A DNA stretch of 64,000 nucleotides from Certhia americana (lineage: Eukaryota; Chordata; Aves; Passeriformes; Certhiidae). The DNA lies in the NCBI GenBank assembly GCA_018697195.1, contig CM031864.1, positions 25,182,086 to 25,246,085 on the forward strand, in the 5' to 3' direction. Shown here piece by piece: positions 13,501-24,664 of this stretch (position 1 is the first letter of the stretch; each line of letters begins with the position of its first letter). The position numbers were made by a program, and so were the translations under genes. The notes beneath the pieces are model-generated. The model saw only the letters and a list, made by a program, of their open reading frames with translations. It did no database searches and had not been told where the DNA came from.

Positions 13501-16084
13501 ATCCTTGAGTTCTGCCTGGAACAGGTTGATCATAGGAAAAGCCAGTGTGCTTTTTCTTTGTAGTTTAGCAGTTTTTCATGGTTGCATGAAACTCGTTGCT
13601 TTGATCTCTTGAGCATTGTGAAATTTTAACCTGAGTTCCTGTGCGGTCAACAAGGAAAGAAACTTGTAGATGTATCTGCAGCTTGAAGATGATGAAAGAT
13701 CAGTTATCTCAGTGCAATAAAGATGAGAACAAATACACCTGTTGTAATAGAAGAATTAACATGCATTTGTAGTAAAACACTGCAATAGAAGTCCTCAATT
13801 TGTGTGAAGTGTCTGTGGAAGCAAAATGTGTTTTGTCAAGGATGGAGCCTTTGACCATCAGGAGTAAGAGGTGAGGGTGTAATGAGTGGATTAACAAAGT
13901 GTTGAAAGAGTTGGTAAAAGAAAAAAAACATCATAGACATTGCTCAGAAGAAAGAAAAAAGGAACTGCTTGGGGTTCCAAAGGTATTTTTATTCTAAGAG
14001 TTGACCTCCCCTGTTCTCAGCTCAGAAGAAACCTGGGGTTCAAAGTACAGCATCTGAGACTCAACATCTCTAGTGTTTTTCTGACCCACGTGTAAGATGT
14101 TAATCCTCAACCTGCTGCATTTCACTTGGGGGTGGTGTAGACACTTTTGATCTGCCTGAGAGATTTTTCTCACTAGCATTTTGCAGATCGGAGCCTGCAA
14201 ATTGCCTCTCAAATCTTGATAATTAGTGATGGTGGGTGGTGAACATGAACTGCAAATGGTTTGAGGTTTTCTTCTTCTTTTTATTTTTGGCTTCTGAAAA
14301 TCTGTGTGCCCCCAAAATGCTGTGGAAGACAAAAGGGAAAATTACATTTGTGCAGAAGTGGGGGAGGAGGAGGAGGAGCGGATGTGTTGTTCTGCTGCTG
14401 TGTGAAGTGCTGTGTTTCACATCCCAAAAGCTTTGCCAGGCATCCCCCTGAGTGAGGACCAGCACCTCTCTTCTGAGTGATTCACAACCCTCATCCATGA
14501 GGGCTCTGGTCCTCAGGCAGGGGAGGTTTCCTGAGGCTGGAGACCATGGTGCTGCCCTGTACCTCGTGTTTCGTCCCCTGTGAAATTAATGCTGCTTTCC
14601 TCCCACTCTGTTCTTTGTATTACATCCTCTACTATCCCTGGGTTGTGTTTAGCTATCTGTGTCTCACAGCACTATGTCAACAGCAGTCCGAGGAACATGC
14701 CTGGATGTGTGTGTTAGGCTCACCTTTGAGGTAATTTTTCAGTAGCTTTCTCAGCCCAGTTTATTGGCACCAGGAGAAGTTTACTTCCATAACCCAGATA
14801 TTAATTGTATGGCTTTTTCAGGTGCTGCTGTAACTGTGGTTCTTTAATGTAAAAGGTGAAACTTCCAGTTCTTGTATCCCCCCCATCTGTTTCCTTTAAT
14901 CACAGCATGCCTTCAAACGTGACCATATTTTTAGAGGCTGATGTGTGCTACCAAAATGCTGCAGGAGAGTTTTGACTGTGGATATTTTTTCCTTTTCTCC
15001 CCCAAAGAGCTTTATTCTTCTGCATTCCTGTTCTGTATCTCCTTTCTCCTGATTGTTCCTGCAGCTCAGTGGTCCTGTACCATCATTGTCCTGGATACTT
15101 ACCAATAATTAAGTATTTTGCAATTTGTTGTGCTGCATGTTGGCTGTATAAGGCTTCATAAAAAAATCTCCTTCCTAAATCCAACCCACTGCTCCTTTGT
15201 GAAGTACATTTGAGTTTTATTACTAAGCAGCTGTTTTCCTTTTTGTAAATGGTCCCTGCTGAGAGACAGAAAAAGAAACAGGAAAAATAATTGAAGATGG
15301 CAGGAGCATAATTCATTCAACAGGTACTTCTGTGCCTGCAGTTCTGATGCTCAGAGGTGCTGAGCTGTGGTAGGCAGTAATTCCCCCACGACAGCCTCCT
15401 ACACAGGTCCAACCCAGACACCTCCACATCATTTCCTGTTGGGTTACATCAAGCCTTCCCTTGCTCCTTTTCCCATAGCTGGCCACACCCTTTTCCCTGG
15501 AATAATGTTGCTGGTTGTATTTTAAATCAGAAGTCAGTGTTTTCAGGCTCTAGAGGCTCCTGCTTTTGTCTCAATCTGAAGCAAGGACTCTGTTGGTCGT
15601 GTTTACCCCCTCATTTGTTTCAGCTGGTCCAAATAAAAGCTCTTGTCTTTAACCAGATTTATGTCCTCTGGGAAATTAAGTCCCCATTTCATTTCCAATC
15701 CAGGTAGCAGTTCCTTCTCCCAGTCTACTGTTTCTCCTCCATCTCCCACACCCCTGTCTCCTATCCAAGCACAGCATGGCTGATGCTTTAAATCCCTTTG
15801 GATCCTTATTTCCCCCCTGCAGTGAGATCTTAGATCTTAGTGCAGGCTGCCATTTAGACACATGAGAGGATGAACTGTTAGCTGTGACCCTCTCTGAACT
15901 GCAGAAACTGAGGAACTTCCCTGGCTTTATAATGACTTTTCCTGTAAAATCTAGGTTTTCCTGGGTGGGGGTAGGGGGAAGTTATGTAACCATATGAGGT
16001 TAAAAAAATAGCTCCAGAGGGGTGTGCACACTCCCTTCCGCTAACAGCATCAATGCCTGGTGTAAGTTGACCAAAACACCAGCT

Positions 16085-16228
16085 GCCCCAGGCCTGGAAG
16101 TGTCCAAGCATCCAGGTTGAATGGGGCTTGGAGCAGCCTGGGCTAGTGGAAGGTGTCTGTCCATGGCAGAGGTTGCAACGAGATGAGCTTTAAGTCCTTT
16201 CCAACCCAAGCTTTTTTATGATTCTGTA
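16085..16228 (+). mobile_element. CR1 LINE 3' fragment
   Basis: It runs from CCTGGAAGTGTCCAAG through GGGGCTTGGAGCAGCCTGGG to CCTTTCCAACCCAAG and the tail TTTATGATTCTGTAA. It is about 145 bp and somewhat diverged. Confidence 0.9.
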
Positions 16229-16796
16229 AAATCCTGTGCTTTGGGTTGAGTAATTAGCTGTGGCTAAGGGGGGAAGAGAAGGATGGGGCAATGAGAAATT
16301 CAGGTTCAGGTGTGCATTTATAGGAGAAGGAAAAAAGAAGTAGCGCATGTTTGGGGGACCGTATGGAACATAAAACGGTGCAGGGATGACAGGGAGGTTG
16401 GCTGCTGGGAACAGGGATTAGCAGATACACATTTTATGTTCAGGAATGCCCTCGCCGAGTGGAGAGGAGCACTGCTGTGTGCTGAGAAGGGGGAAGCTGG
16501 CTGTGAGTAGGAGTTAGAGGTGGTTCTGCATCCAGAGCCCTTGCTTGGTGAAAGCCACTGTCTGCCATAGCAGAAGCAGAATCACACTGAGCCTGGCTGC
16601 CACATCCTCATGTCTGTAGCTTTGGGGATGGGCAGGAAAATCCCTCTGGAGGCAGGAGCAGAACCCTCCTAGGCCATGTGCTTGTGTGTCACTGAGCTGC
16701 CCTGGCATGGGGCAGGTGTGCTGCCAGTGCTGGGTGCTCAGGGAAAGGAAACTCATGATTTCCCTTGGGATTTCTGCTGGAATGAATACTGCTGTG

Positions 16797-16849
16797 TCAT
16801 AGGATGCTTTGAGTTGGAAGGGACCTTAAAGCACTTCCCTCTTCCCCTA
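16797..16849 (-). mobile_element. Very short CR1 3' end
   Basis: Only the terminal part is present: TCATAGGATGCTTTGAGTTG followed by GAAGGGACCTTAAAGC. Homology fades by about 16849. It is short but the motif is characteristic. Confidence 0.7.
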
Positions 16850-17603
16850 AAGACCTCCAGCTATCGCTGTCCTATGTAAGAGTGCTTGTCTGATGTTACA
16901 CATAAACTTGTGGTCAGTGTGGAGCAAATTGAGGCACAGCCTTGTAAAGTACATACTCAGAAGTAATGAATTAAGAAATTGTTTGTATGATCTTATGCTA
17001 CAGCTGAACTAAAAGACTCGGCAAAAGGGGAAGTTTCTCGCTTTTCTTTCTTCTGAAAAGTTTGGCTGATGGAAAGGCAAACAAGGTCATCTCACCAAAC
17101 TTTGAGGTAGCTTTTGTTCCGGTGCAGAACAATTTAGCAATAAGCAGTTCATGAATTTGAATTTCTTTTTAACCTCAAATATTACAGTTCTCAGTTTTAT
17201 TTTTCTTTTCCCTTTTGTTTTATGTGACATCTGGACCATTCAGGGAGTGTTATTCCATCTTCAAATGGGGTAGTTGTCTTTTTGAGAGGTGGAGGTTTTA
17301 TGGGTTGAGTAGAATAATGAATACGTTGAGAAAAGATAATACAGCTGACTATCGCCTTTCACATCTGGGCACATAAGATATTTAATTGATTTAGAGGGGT
17401 TACTTTGTCTGAACACTTGCAATTAGCAGTTCTTAATCAGTAAAATGCTTTGTAAGAAATCTGCCTTGATGGGTAGATTGGTAAAAGGAGCAGGAGGAGC
17501 AGATATTGGCGGTTTCTTATTTCCGCTCCTAAAACCCTCTGTGAGAATAGCTGGCTGGGTGGGAAACAGATCTGCATCTTGCTTTCTTCAAGCTGTGGAT
17601 TAA

Positions 17604-17680
17604 AGAATCAGGCTGGAAGAGGCTTTGAGTTCAGCTGCTGTGCTCTGTCCCAGGGCAGGGTGGAGGTACCTTTAGCATGA
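17604..17680 (-). mobile_element. Possible degraded CR1 3' end
   Basis: AGAATCAGGCTGGAAGAGGC followed by GTCCCAGGGCAGGGTGGAGG resembles a reverse-strand CR1 end, but many positions differ. It lies about 165 bp upstream of the proposed exon acceptor. Confidence 0.3.
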
Positions 17681-17844
17681 CCTGCCTGTACCAGATGTTA
17701 CGGAATATGGTTTTAGCAGCCTCAGGCTATGGAGGCTGTGCCCTTGTGCTCCTCCTCACATACTCGATTTTTTTATCTCCTTGAAGCTCCTCATGTAGAG
17801 GGTACCTTGTGTGAATGTTTTCCTCTCTCTTTGGCCATGTTTAG

Positions 17845-17956
17845 GTGGAAGGGACCTGAGAGCCAAGCAGGAAGGTGGATTATTTCTGCAAGGATGAGCG
17901 AGCGTTGCTAGAGATGATCTGTGGTTCGGTCCGGCTGGAGCTGTCTGAATGAAGCT
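17845..17956 (+). promoter_or_regulatory. C1orf21 5' UTR segment with two upstream ORFs
   Basis: This is the inferred 5' UTR part of the first coding exon. A strong pyrimidine-rich acceptor (TCCTCTCTCTTTGG...TTTAG) ends at 17844, so the exon may start at 17845. A second, weaker possibility is the AG at 17891-17892. Two short upstream ORFs are visible in the segment. The first is ATG 17894 with five codons and TAG at 17909-17911. The second is ATG 17914 with twelve codons and TGA at 17950-17952, four bases before the main ATG. If this stretch is in the mature mRNA, they could lower translation of the main frame; that is inference. No CpG island or core promoter is seen nearby, so the transcription start is probably further upstream, outside the window. 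Confidence 0.55.
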
Positions 17957-18050
17957 ATGGGCTGTGCCTCCGCCAAGCATGTGTCTACTGTTCAAAACGA
18001 AGAGGAAACTCAGAAGGGCAAGAACTACCAGAACGGAGATGTGTTTGGGG
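17957..18050 (+). CDS. C1orf21: C1orf21 orthologue, first coding exon (residues 1-31 plus one base of codon 32)
   Basis: The frame opens MGCASAKHV and continues to ...NGDVFG, matching the N-terminus of vertebrate C1orf21 (PIG13, a small protein of about 121 residues with no established biochemical function). The ATG has a good Kozak context (G at -3, G at +4). The exon ends GGG-G directly before a consensus GTGAGT donor at 18051, leaving a phase-1 split codon that the next exon at 36424 completes as GAT (Asp32). Visible in the protein: Gly2 followed by Cys3, Ala, Ser and Lys7, a plausible N-myristoylation plus Cys3 S-acylation signal that would place the protein at membranes (inference from the motif). 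The following stretch is rich in Glu, Lys, Asn and Gln with no hydrophobic segment. Ser10 and Thr18 are Ala in the human protein as I recall it. The match of sequence, splice sites and phase makes the identification very secure. Confidence 0.95.
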
Positions 18051-19582
18051 GTGAGTGTTGCAGGATTGTCCTTCTCCCAGCACCAGAAATGTTCTGGAAG
18101 ATGTACGAGAAAGTCTTAACCTTCCATGAAATATAAAGCAAAATGTGTGTTAAAATATATCATAATGACAGAGCAGTTGGTCCATCCAGGGGAGGGTACC
18201 ATGACACTTGAAACAGGTGAAATCCTTAGGGAAAAAATAACATTTTAAGTGAGGTACAATACTACACTGTCTTTACCTCCACAAATCCTGGAAGAGTTCA
18301 AAGACAACGAGTTGCATGACCCCCTCATGTATTTATATATGTGTCTCTGTTATATGTTTGTCATTGGGTACCAACATAGTTGACTTATTTCCTAAAAATA
18401 AAATCTGTTTGGTAAGAAAAGTAATTCTTCACTTCTGTTGTCCTGTAAAGCAATAAAACATTAGTTCTGAAGTCCTGTAGCAAACAGGGTTTGAAGGTGC
18501 AATGAAACTAGAAACTGAGGGATTTAGTGGTACTGGAAAACTGGGAACATGGGATGAAAACATCTCTTTCACTGTCTGTGATCCAGGTCTTGTGCTTCAG
18601 GAGAGGTAAAGTGATAGGAGATAAAATCATAGTCAGCTTTGTGGATTTTTTTTTGCCCAAGATTCTGTTAGTATACGCAAAGTGTTTTTTAGATAAGGAT
18701 GTATATCTTTAAATGCAGATCTTAAAATGTCAGGAATTATCTGAAAGACTGTTCAGAAATGAAATTTCTGAAATGAAATTATCTGCCCAGATACCTATCT
18801 GAAAGTTAAGTCAGCTTTGAATAAGCTGCCTTGGTACTGTTATACTTGAAACAGGTGCCTTGGTACTGAGTACAACAATCCCCCGTGGTGTTATTTCCAG
18901 CCTTTCTGAGGGCGAGCCTGCTCTCCCAGTGGATCCCAGAGTAAGAATTCCCAGAGGTGTTACCTGAAGAGAAAGTGGTTGCTCTGTCTCATCCCTGGGA
19001 GATGCTGGGTTTGGAATTGTGAGCTCAGTACATTGCTTTTGTTTAAAATAGGCTTTAAGTGCTGTCATAAACAGAAAATTCTATCAGTTGCTCAAAGGAA
19101 TTTGAGTTTAGATTTTAGCTTATGCTTAGTGAGGGAGCAATTTTTGGCACTATGTGAGTTTCAGTCTTTTTTTTTGGTGGTGGTTTAACCACATGCTGTG
19201 GGGCCAAAGACTGTAACCATCACAGGAAACTTAAAGTAGCTTCTGGAGTCAGAGGATCAAGAAGATTGAAGGGATTTTAAAAGGCTCTCATTTATAGAGC
19301 TGGACTGGTGTCAGCAGTATCATTTAGCTATTCTGGGATCCCTTTGAGGGCTGTTAATCGTTCCATGTTTTACTGTCAGGAGTACTACCTGCTGTTAACC
19401 ATTTCCTAGCCCATGCTTTAGTTTAGGTGTGGGATTTGTCATTCCTAAAGATCTGAGTCCATGACAGGTTCCTTCTTAGCAGAGTTGGAGTCTGACTTAA
19501 CTCGTTGAATGGTAGCTCTAGAAGTCACATTTTTCCCTTGCTGGTGAAAGGCTGCTTCTAGGTCAGGAACTGGATGTATGAG

Positions 19583-19757
19583 GAGGTTGAGCTGGAGATT
19601 ACAGATCATCCAGTGCCATGCCCTACCATGGGCAGGGACACTTTTCACTAGCCCAGATTGCTTCAACCCCTGTCCAGCCTGGCCTTGGACATTGCCAGGG
19701 ATGCAGGGGCAGCCACAGCTTCTCTGGACACCTGTGCCAGGGCCTCCCCACCCTGAT
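19583..19757 (-). mobile_element. CR1 LINE 3' fragment
   Basis: The reverse-strand CR1 core is clear: CATGGGCAGGGACACTTTTC, then CTGTCCAGCCTGGCCTTGGA, GCAGGGGCAGCCACAGCTTC and GGGCCTCCCCACCCTGATG. The terminal tail at the left edge has decayed. Three overlapping open frames here are repeat-derived. Confidence 0.88.
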
Positions 19758-21569
19758 GCTTCCTTTCTTATTTCTGAAGGGACAGAAGTGTCTCAACCAG
19801 CCAGTGGCCACAAGCAGAGGCCTTGTGCTGCCCGTAGGGATTGAAAGTTCCTGCATTATGGTTAGGAGAGCTAAACCAAGGTGAGTGGTAGGGAAATGAG
19901 GAGCCAGAAGGTGATGGAAAGGGAATTAGAGGTTGGTGTTTAGGGAGGAGGCTGCAAAATAAAGGAGACAGAAGCCAAGTGGGGTTGGAAGGTGGCTGAT
20001 GTGTCAGTAGCACCCTGAGAATATCAGTGATCATAAACCATGCTGTGCATGGATGGTGAACACAGGCAGTGTTGGCAGCTGGGGACTAATGTGACATCAA
20101 GTGCCTGTGCAGAACAAGCAGGGATGGGCCTCATGGCTGTGATAGCCACATTGCCTCAGATGTTTCACAAGGGGAGGAAATCCTGAGGGAATTGGTACAG
20201 CAATGAGAGGATTAAAGGAAAAGAGCAGAGTGCTGGTGCTGCCTTCCCTGGACAGGCGGTGGGGTCTGAAGGATGTGGCTGACAGGAAATTGCCCCTCGC
20301 TGTGAGACTGCACCCGACTGGAGACAGTGCACCTTCCTTCCTCTAGCACCTTCCCCAGACAAGCTGCAGGCAGAAAGAGTCAATAGAAGGGATTGTGCTT
20401 TCCAGTTAAGTGTTAGGATTTTTTTTTTTCCCATGAATAGTTTTTACTTGACTCACATTGATTCCAGAGAGAATTTTCTGAGCTTCTCAGAGTGGTGCAG
20501 TTCTGCTTTGGCTTTTCCCCAGAACCTCTGGATCTTTTTTTCTTCTTTCATGGTGGGATTGGTTGCAGCCAAGTCTATTGACTATGGCTTCTGAGAGATT
20601 TTTTTTGAAAACTTTTAAAAGTCACTGCAGGTTAAGATTGATCTCCAGTACCCTATTTCTTCCCCATCTTTTAACCTTTTGTTTTAGCTGAGCAGACACA
20701 TTGAGCTAAGGTGCTTGCTGTGAATTTGAAACCCTGGTGTTTAAAATGGAGGAACTCATCATGAAACCCAAGAATTCTGTGAGGACAAATCCTGGTAAAT
20801 GACACCAAAATATAAATTTTCCACCCTATCCCAAACTGTAGAAGTCGTGCTGCATTTTGCTGTAATATATATTTAAATAATTGAGTTAGCAGGCCTATCA
20901 AAGGAGATGTTCTAGAGAAGATTGAATATAATATGATTATTGTGTCTGTTGGTCTCTAATGACTTTAAAATCCCTCTAATAAGGATAGTATTAATAAATC
21001 TTCATTTATTCATCATTTCACTTCAAAGCTGATTTCCAGGGCAATACATAAGAACTATAATATGTAAATACCAATGAAGAACAAAATGCCATGATAGAGC
21101 CTTGAGCATTGTTGATTTCAGCATATGTTTTAATAATATAACATCTCTTGTAGATTAATTTTATTTGTGCCGTTATAAAAAAATTATGGGATGTTCATTT
21201 GGGGGGGAGGTTATTGAAGTAATTCTCTGTAAGAAAGCAAGTGGTAATGTGATTTGGGAAAAAAATGTTCTAGAATCTGTTCATTAATCTGAGAGGCTTA
21301 ATCCAGACGTTTCCATGGAGCTCCTGGGTGCTTTGCAACAGGGGGAGCGAACATGTCAGGTTGGAATTTTCTGACAAAATGGGAGTATCATGGTGGGATT
21401 TCTGTCTTTAAGAGCAGCTCCGGTTGCTAAACTTGTCTAAATAAAGCTGAATGCAAAGCACAGTAGTTTATAAACCAGTTTATCTCAGAATAGCTGGGAG
21501 AAGGCTAGGAAAGAAAACCTTCAGCAGTAAAGTATTGTAATGAGATTGAACAATTGATTCTTGCACAAG

Positions 21570-21693
21570 GGCAGGTTGGACAGGGCTTGGAGCAGCCTGG
21601 GCTAGTGGAAGATGTCCCTGCCCATGGCAGGGGGTGGAATGAGATGGGCTCTAAGGTCCCTTGCAACCCAAACCACTCTGGCGTTCTATGATG
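21570..21693 (+). mobile_element. CR1 LINE 3' fragment
   Basis: It runs from GGCAGGTTGGACAGGGCTTG through TGCCCATGGCAGGGGGTGG and AAGGTCCCTTGCAACCCAAA to GCGTTCTATGATGG. It is a typical short 5'-truncated copy of about 124 bp. Confidence 0.93.
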
Positions 21694-23077
21694 GTATCTG
21701 ATTGCTTCACAAACTCTGGGGCAGTTTTCTGTCTCACGTAATGTTTTCTTTCTTCCTGTGTGTTTTATGGGACTGTCCCCCTTCTCTTCACCAGTCTTGT
21801 GTCAGGTGTCTCCTTCCTTGTCTGTCAAAGACAGCAGAACCCTGACTTAGTTTGAAGTAAATGCCACATTACTAAAATAACTTAAACAGTTAAAAGGAGA
21901 ATAACAAGGAGGACTTTGGACTATGATTTACCTTTCCTAAATATGCATTATCATCTCCAAAAATAGTGTGTCCAAACCTTTGTAGAGATTGGTTTGCTTT
22001 GAAGGCTCTTTCCTTAATGGACCAGAAGTATCACCTAACTGTAAACTTAAGTCTTGGGATATTGCTCAGGACAATTCAAAATAACTCTGGGCCTGGCAAG
22101 ATGGTTGAGATGTCCTTAATTAATATGAGGTGACTTCTAAACCCATCTTGTTTTGGTACACAAAATTCTGCAGGTCATCTGGCCATTTCAAGTGGGGAAA
22201 TTTTCAGTTAAAATTTTCAGTCAGAAAAAGTATCTGAGAAGTGTTTTCAGTGAATAACACCTTCCTGTTGTTACACCATTGTAACCCCTCTCCCTTCCCC
22301 GTAATTGTCAGGGGGAAAAAATCAAGTTAAAGAAATTCTCATTTTCAATTTTATTCTAGAAGACAGCATTGCTGTCCTCAATGAACTGAAGCTGCATTCC
22401 ATGTCTGGAATGCTGTAGGTTAAGCACTGGAACTTGTGTCCTGCCAGGTGTGGGTGTGTGCTGGGATCACTGCACCCAAACACAGAGTTCCCATTGCCTG
22501 GCAGCCTTTATTTGATGGGCTGTGGTGGTTAGCTGATGAACACTCCACAGGGAACTGCTCCAGCTCTTGTGGCTGTCCTCGTATGCTCTGCAGTATCAGC
22601 TCCTACTCATTCTGGGGACAGATGCATAAGGGGACCAAGCCCCACGCTGTGTCCTAATTCTGATGCCTTACAAGAAGGCATCAGTTCCATACTTTAGAGA
22701 TTATAACTTTTTTAAAAGACATTTTCAAACATGAAAAATATTTCTGGTACAGTCACAGGCACTTGTATTTAATCCAAGTACATGGAAGTGAGTGGTCTGT
22801 AGGCACCCACTCTCTGCAAACTCAGTCTCAGGGGTCTAAAGCCAAATATCACAGTGATTTTCAAAGGAGGAGATTTTTATTGCTTAAATTCAGCCTCTGG
22901 CTGAGCTCCTGAAAGAGAAGGTTTCATGTTGTTCTTGGTTTCAGGAGCTCATGTTGTAAAGTAGGTCTTGTTCCAATGCTTGAAAGCTTAAGAAAAGCAG
23001 ATAAGTGAGTGCATTGCAGCAGAGGGTTGAAGTGCACGAGCATCTCCCAGAATTGTACTGGACTCTGTGTTTTTTGA

Positions 23078-23320
23078 CTTCCAGAGGGCATGTTTAGATT
23101 AGGGATTGTGACAAACTTCTTCCCTGTGATGGGGGGGAGCCCTGGCACAGAGTGCCCAGAGAAGTTGTGGCTGCCCCTGAATCCCTGCAAGTGTCCAAGG
23201 CCAGGTTGGATGGGGCTTGGAGCAACCTGGAACAGTGGAAGGTGTCCCTGCCCAGGGCAGGGATGGAATGGGATAATCTTTAAGGTCCCTTCCAACCCAA
23301 CCCATTCTATAATTCTGTGA
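23078..23320 (+). mobile_element. CR1 LINE 3' fragment
   Basis: It starts at the CCAGAGGGCATGTTTAGATT motif and continues through AACTTCTTCCCTGTGATGGG, CCAAGGCCAGGTTGGATGGG and AAGGTCCCTTCCAACCCAAC to the tail ATTCTATAATTCTGTGA. The 140-codon minus-strand frame over it is repeat-derived. Confidence 0.94.
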
Positions 23321-24257
23321 TTTTCTTTCCTTGCCTTGTTTAGCAATTTGTTGATAGCCTACTTCTTACCTAAGTAAACAGGGGGCAGTCCTAAACAAGT
23401 GTTTCAGGAACTGAGAGAAACAAATAGAACCAAACCCTACCTACCCTGGTTGTATTCATATGTGGGAAATGTAACAAAATTGCATGTGTTATCTAAGTTT
23501 ATGATGTATTTGTATAACTCTGAGAACACCCTTGGTAAGTCAATAATTTGCTATTTTATTACCATAAGGAAGCAACAGAGTTTAAAGAAAATCAAAACAA
23601 AACCAAACCGCACCCTTGGGTTTCATCTAGGTATGTATTCATGATCAATATGTGCAAAGAAAGTACTTTCCACATGAATTAAAACTGTATTTTTGCCTTT
23701 TATGTATAGAAGTGGCTCATCTTTATAGCTTTTGGAAAAGGTACTGCTCTTGCAGAAGAGAGAAGTGGCTGCTCTGGACTATGGGTTGGCTCTGAGTAGT
23801 AACAAAAAAAGCTCTTCCTCCCTCTCCAGCAAGGAAATACAGATATATAAAGAATACAAGAAGAGCAGTCCCAGGCATGGCAATGAACCAGATCCAGGGA
23901 ATGCAGTGAGGAGTTCCAGGAGATGAGGCTGGAGACAGGGAGAGGAGAGAGATGGGAGAGAAAATACCTACAATGTGGGGCTGGGGTCCCTCCAGGAGAT
24001 GGGATCAGAGGCAGGACTAGAAACGTGTAGGGAGGCGTGCTCTGGCAGGGACTGGAGGCCTGAGTCTCAACAGAAACAGAGCTCCTGGATCCATGGGCAG
24101 GAGATGCAGGTGGGGTCTCAGGGGGCTGGTTGTGGCCTCTTAGTGCATTCTGGACTCTGAGAGCAGCTATCCATTAATTGTGGTCTGTATGTAATGATGG
24201 TGATTGAAATAGTTCTCCCTTCTCCTACTCTTTTTCCCATTTTTTTCTCCTTCATAG

Positions 24258-24664
24258 TGCTCTGGTATTCCTTTGGGGTGACATCCAGGTCTGTGGAAAG
24301 GTTCCTGCAGGCTCCAAGAAGGTACCTTGCCTCTTTTGGCAAGATTGGTTTTCAGTGTCTATTTTCACCAATCTGGAAGAGAAGAAAACCAGTTCAGAAA
24401 TTATTGGAGAGTAGCTTTTTAGGTACCTCGGTGCTGGAAAACTACTTAGCTGTAAATGGTCCAGGCAGCAGAGCAAAAGTGTTTGAAGATATTTCTTGGT
24501 GCCTATTAAAAAAAGTTAATCAGAAAGACCCAAAAAGAGATGCCTTTCCTGAATGGATAGAAGATCTTTGCCATGGAGAGGTTGCTGAGCTTTATCTACC
24601 TGAAAGAGAGTTGGGCTTAGAGCAGGTATCCATAAATTCGTTAGACAGCCCTTGTACTCTATAG
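24258..24664 (+). other. Unassigned open frame behind a splice-like acceptor; possible alternative last exon
   Basis: A pyrimidine-rich tract (24214-24253) ends in TTCATAG at 24251-24257. The frame that follows stays open for 134 full codons to TAG at 24662-24664, and ATTAAA, a common variant poly-A signal, lies at 24719-24724. Joined to the phase-1 exon ending at 18050, the first two bases TG would complete a Val codon and keep the frame. The translated product has a basic N-terminal part (SIWKRRKP-like segment) and a mixed acidic/basic C-terminal part (for example KRDAFPEWIEDL); I recognise no family. A frame this long is expected about once by chance in a sequence of this size and AT content, and codon third positions show no obvious bias, so real coding status is doubtful. 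Confidence 0.15.

Larger units (their letters stand above)
1..17844 (+). other. 5' intron or upstream non-coding sequence of C1orf21
   Basis: I see no supportable exon or RNA gene in this stretch. No reading frame resembles a known protein, and no CpG-dense island marks a promoter. It contains a TG/AT microsatellite near 350-420, CR1 3' ends at about 4574, 6150, 11290, 16085 and 16797, a (CAG)7 run at 9556, a triple 17-bp repeat near 12.7 kb and a 15-bp tandem duplication at 13471. The longest unique stretches, about 420-4570, 6290-9550 and 13500-16080, hold nothing I can name. Because the coding exon at 17957 has an upstream acceptor, this DNA is most simply an intron between a 5' UTR exon outside the window and the first coding exon. 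Confidence 0.7.

Noticed and set aside
23720..24160. Purine-rich block with two small frames upstream of 24258, considered as exons of a novel gene
   Set aside because: There are no consistent donor sites and the frames do not join; composition alone explains their openness.
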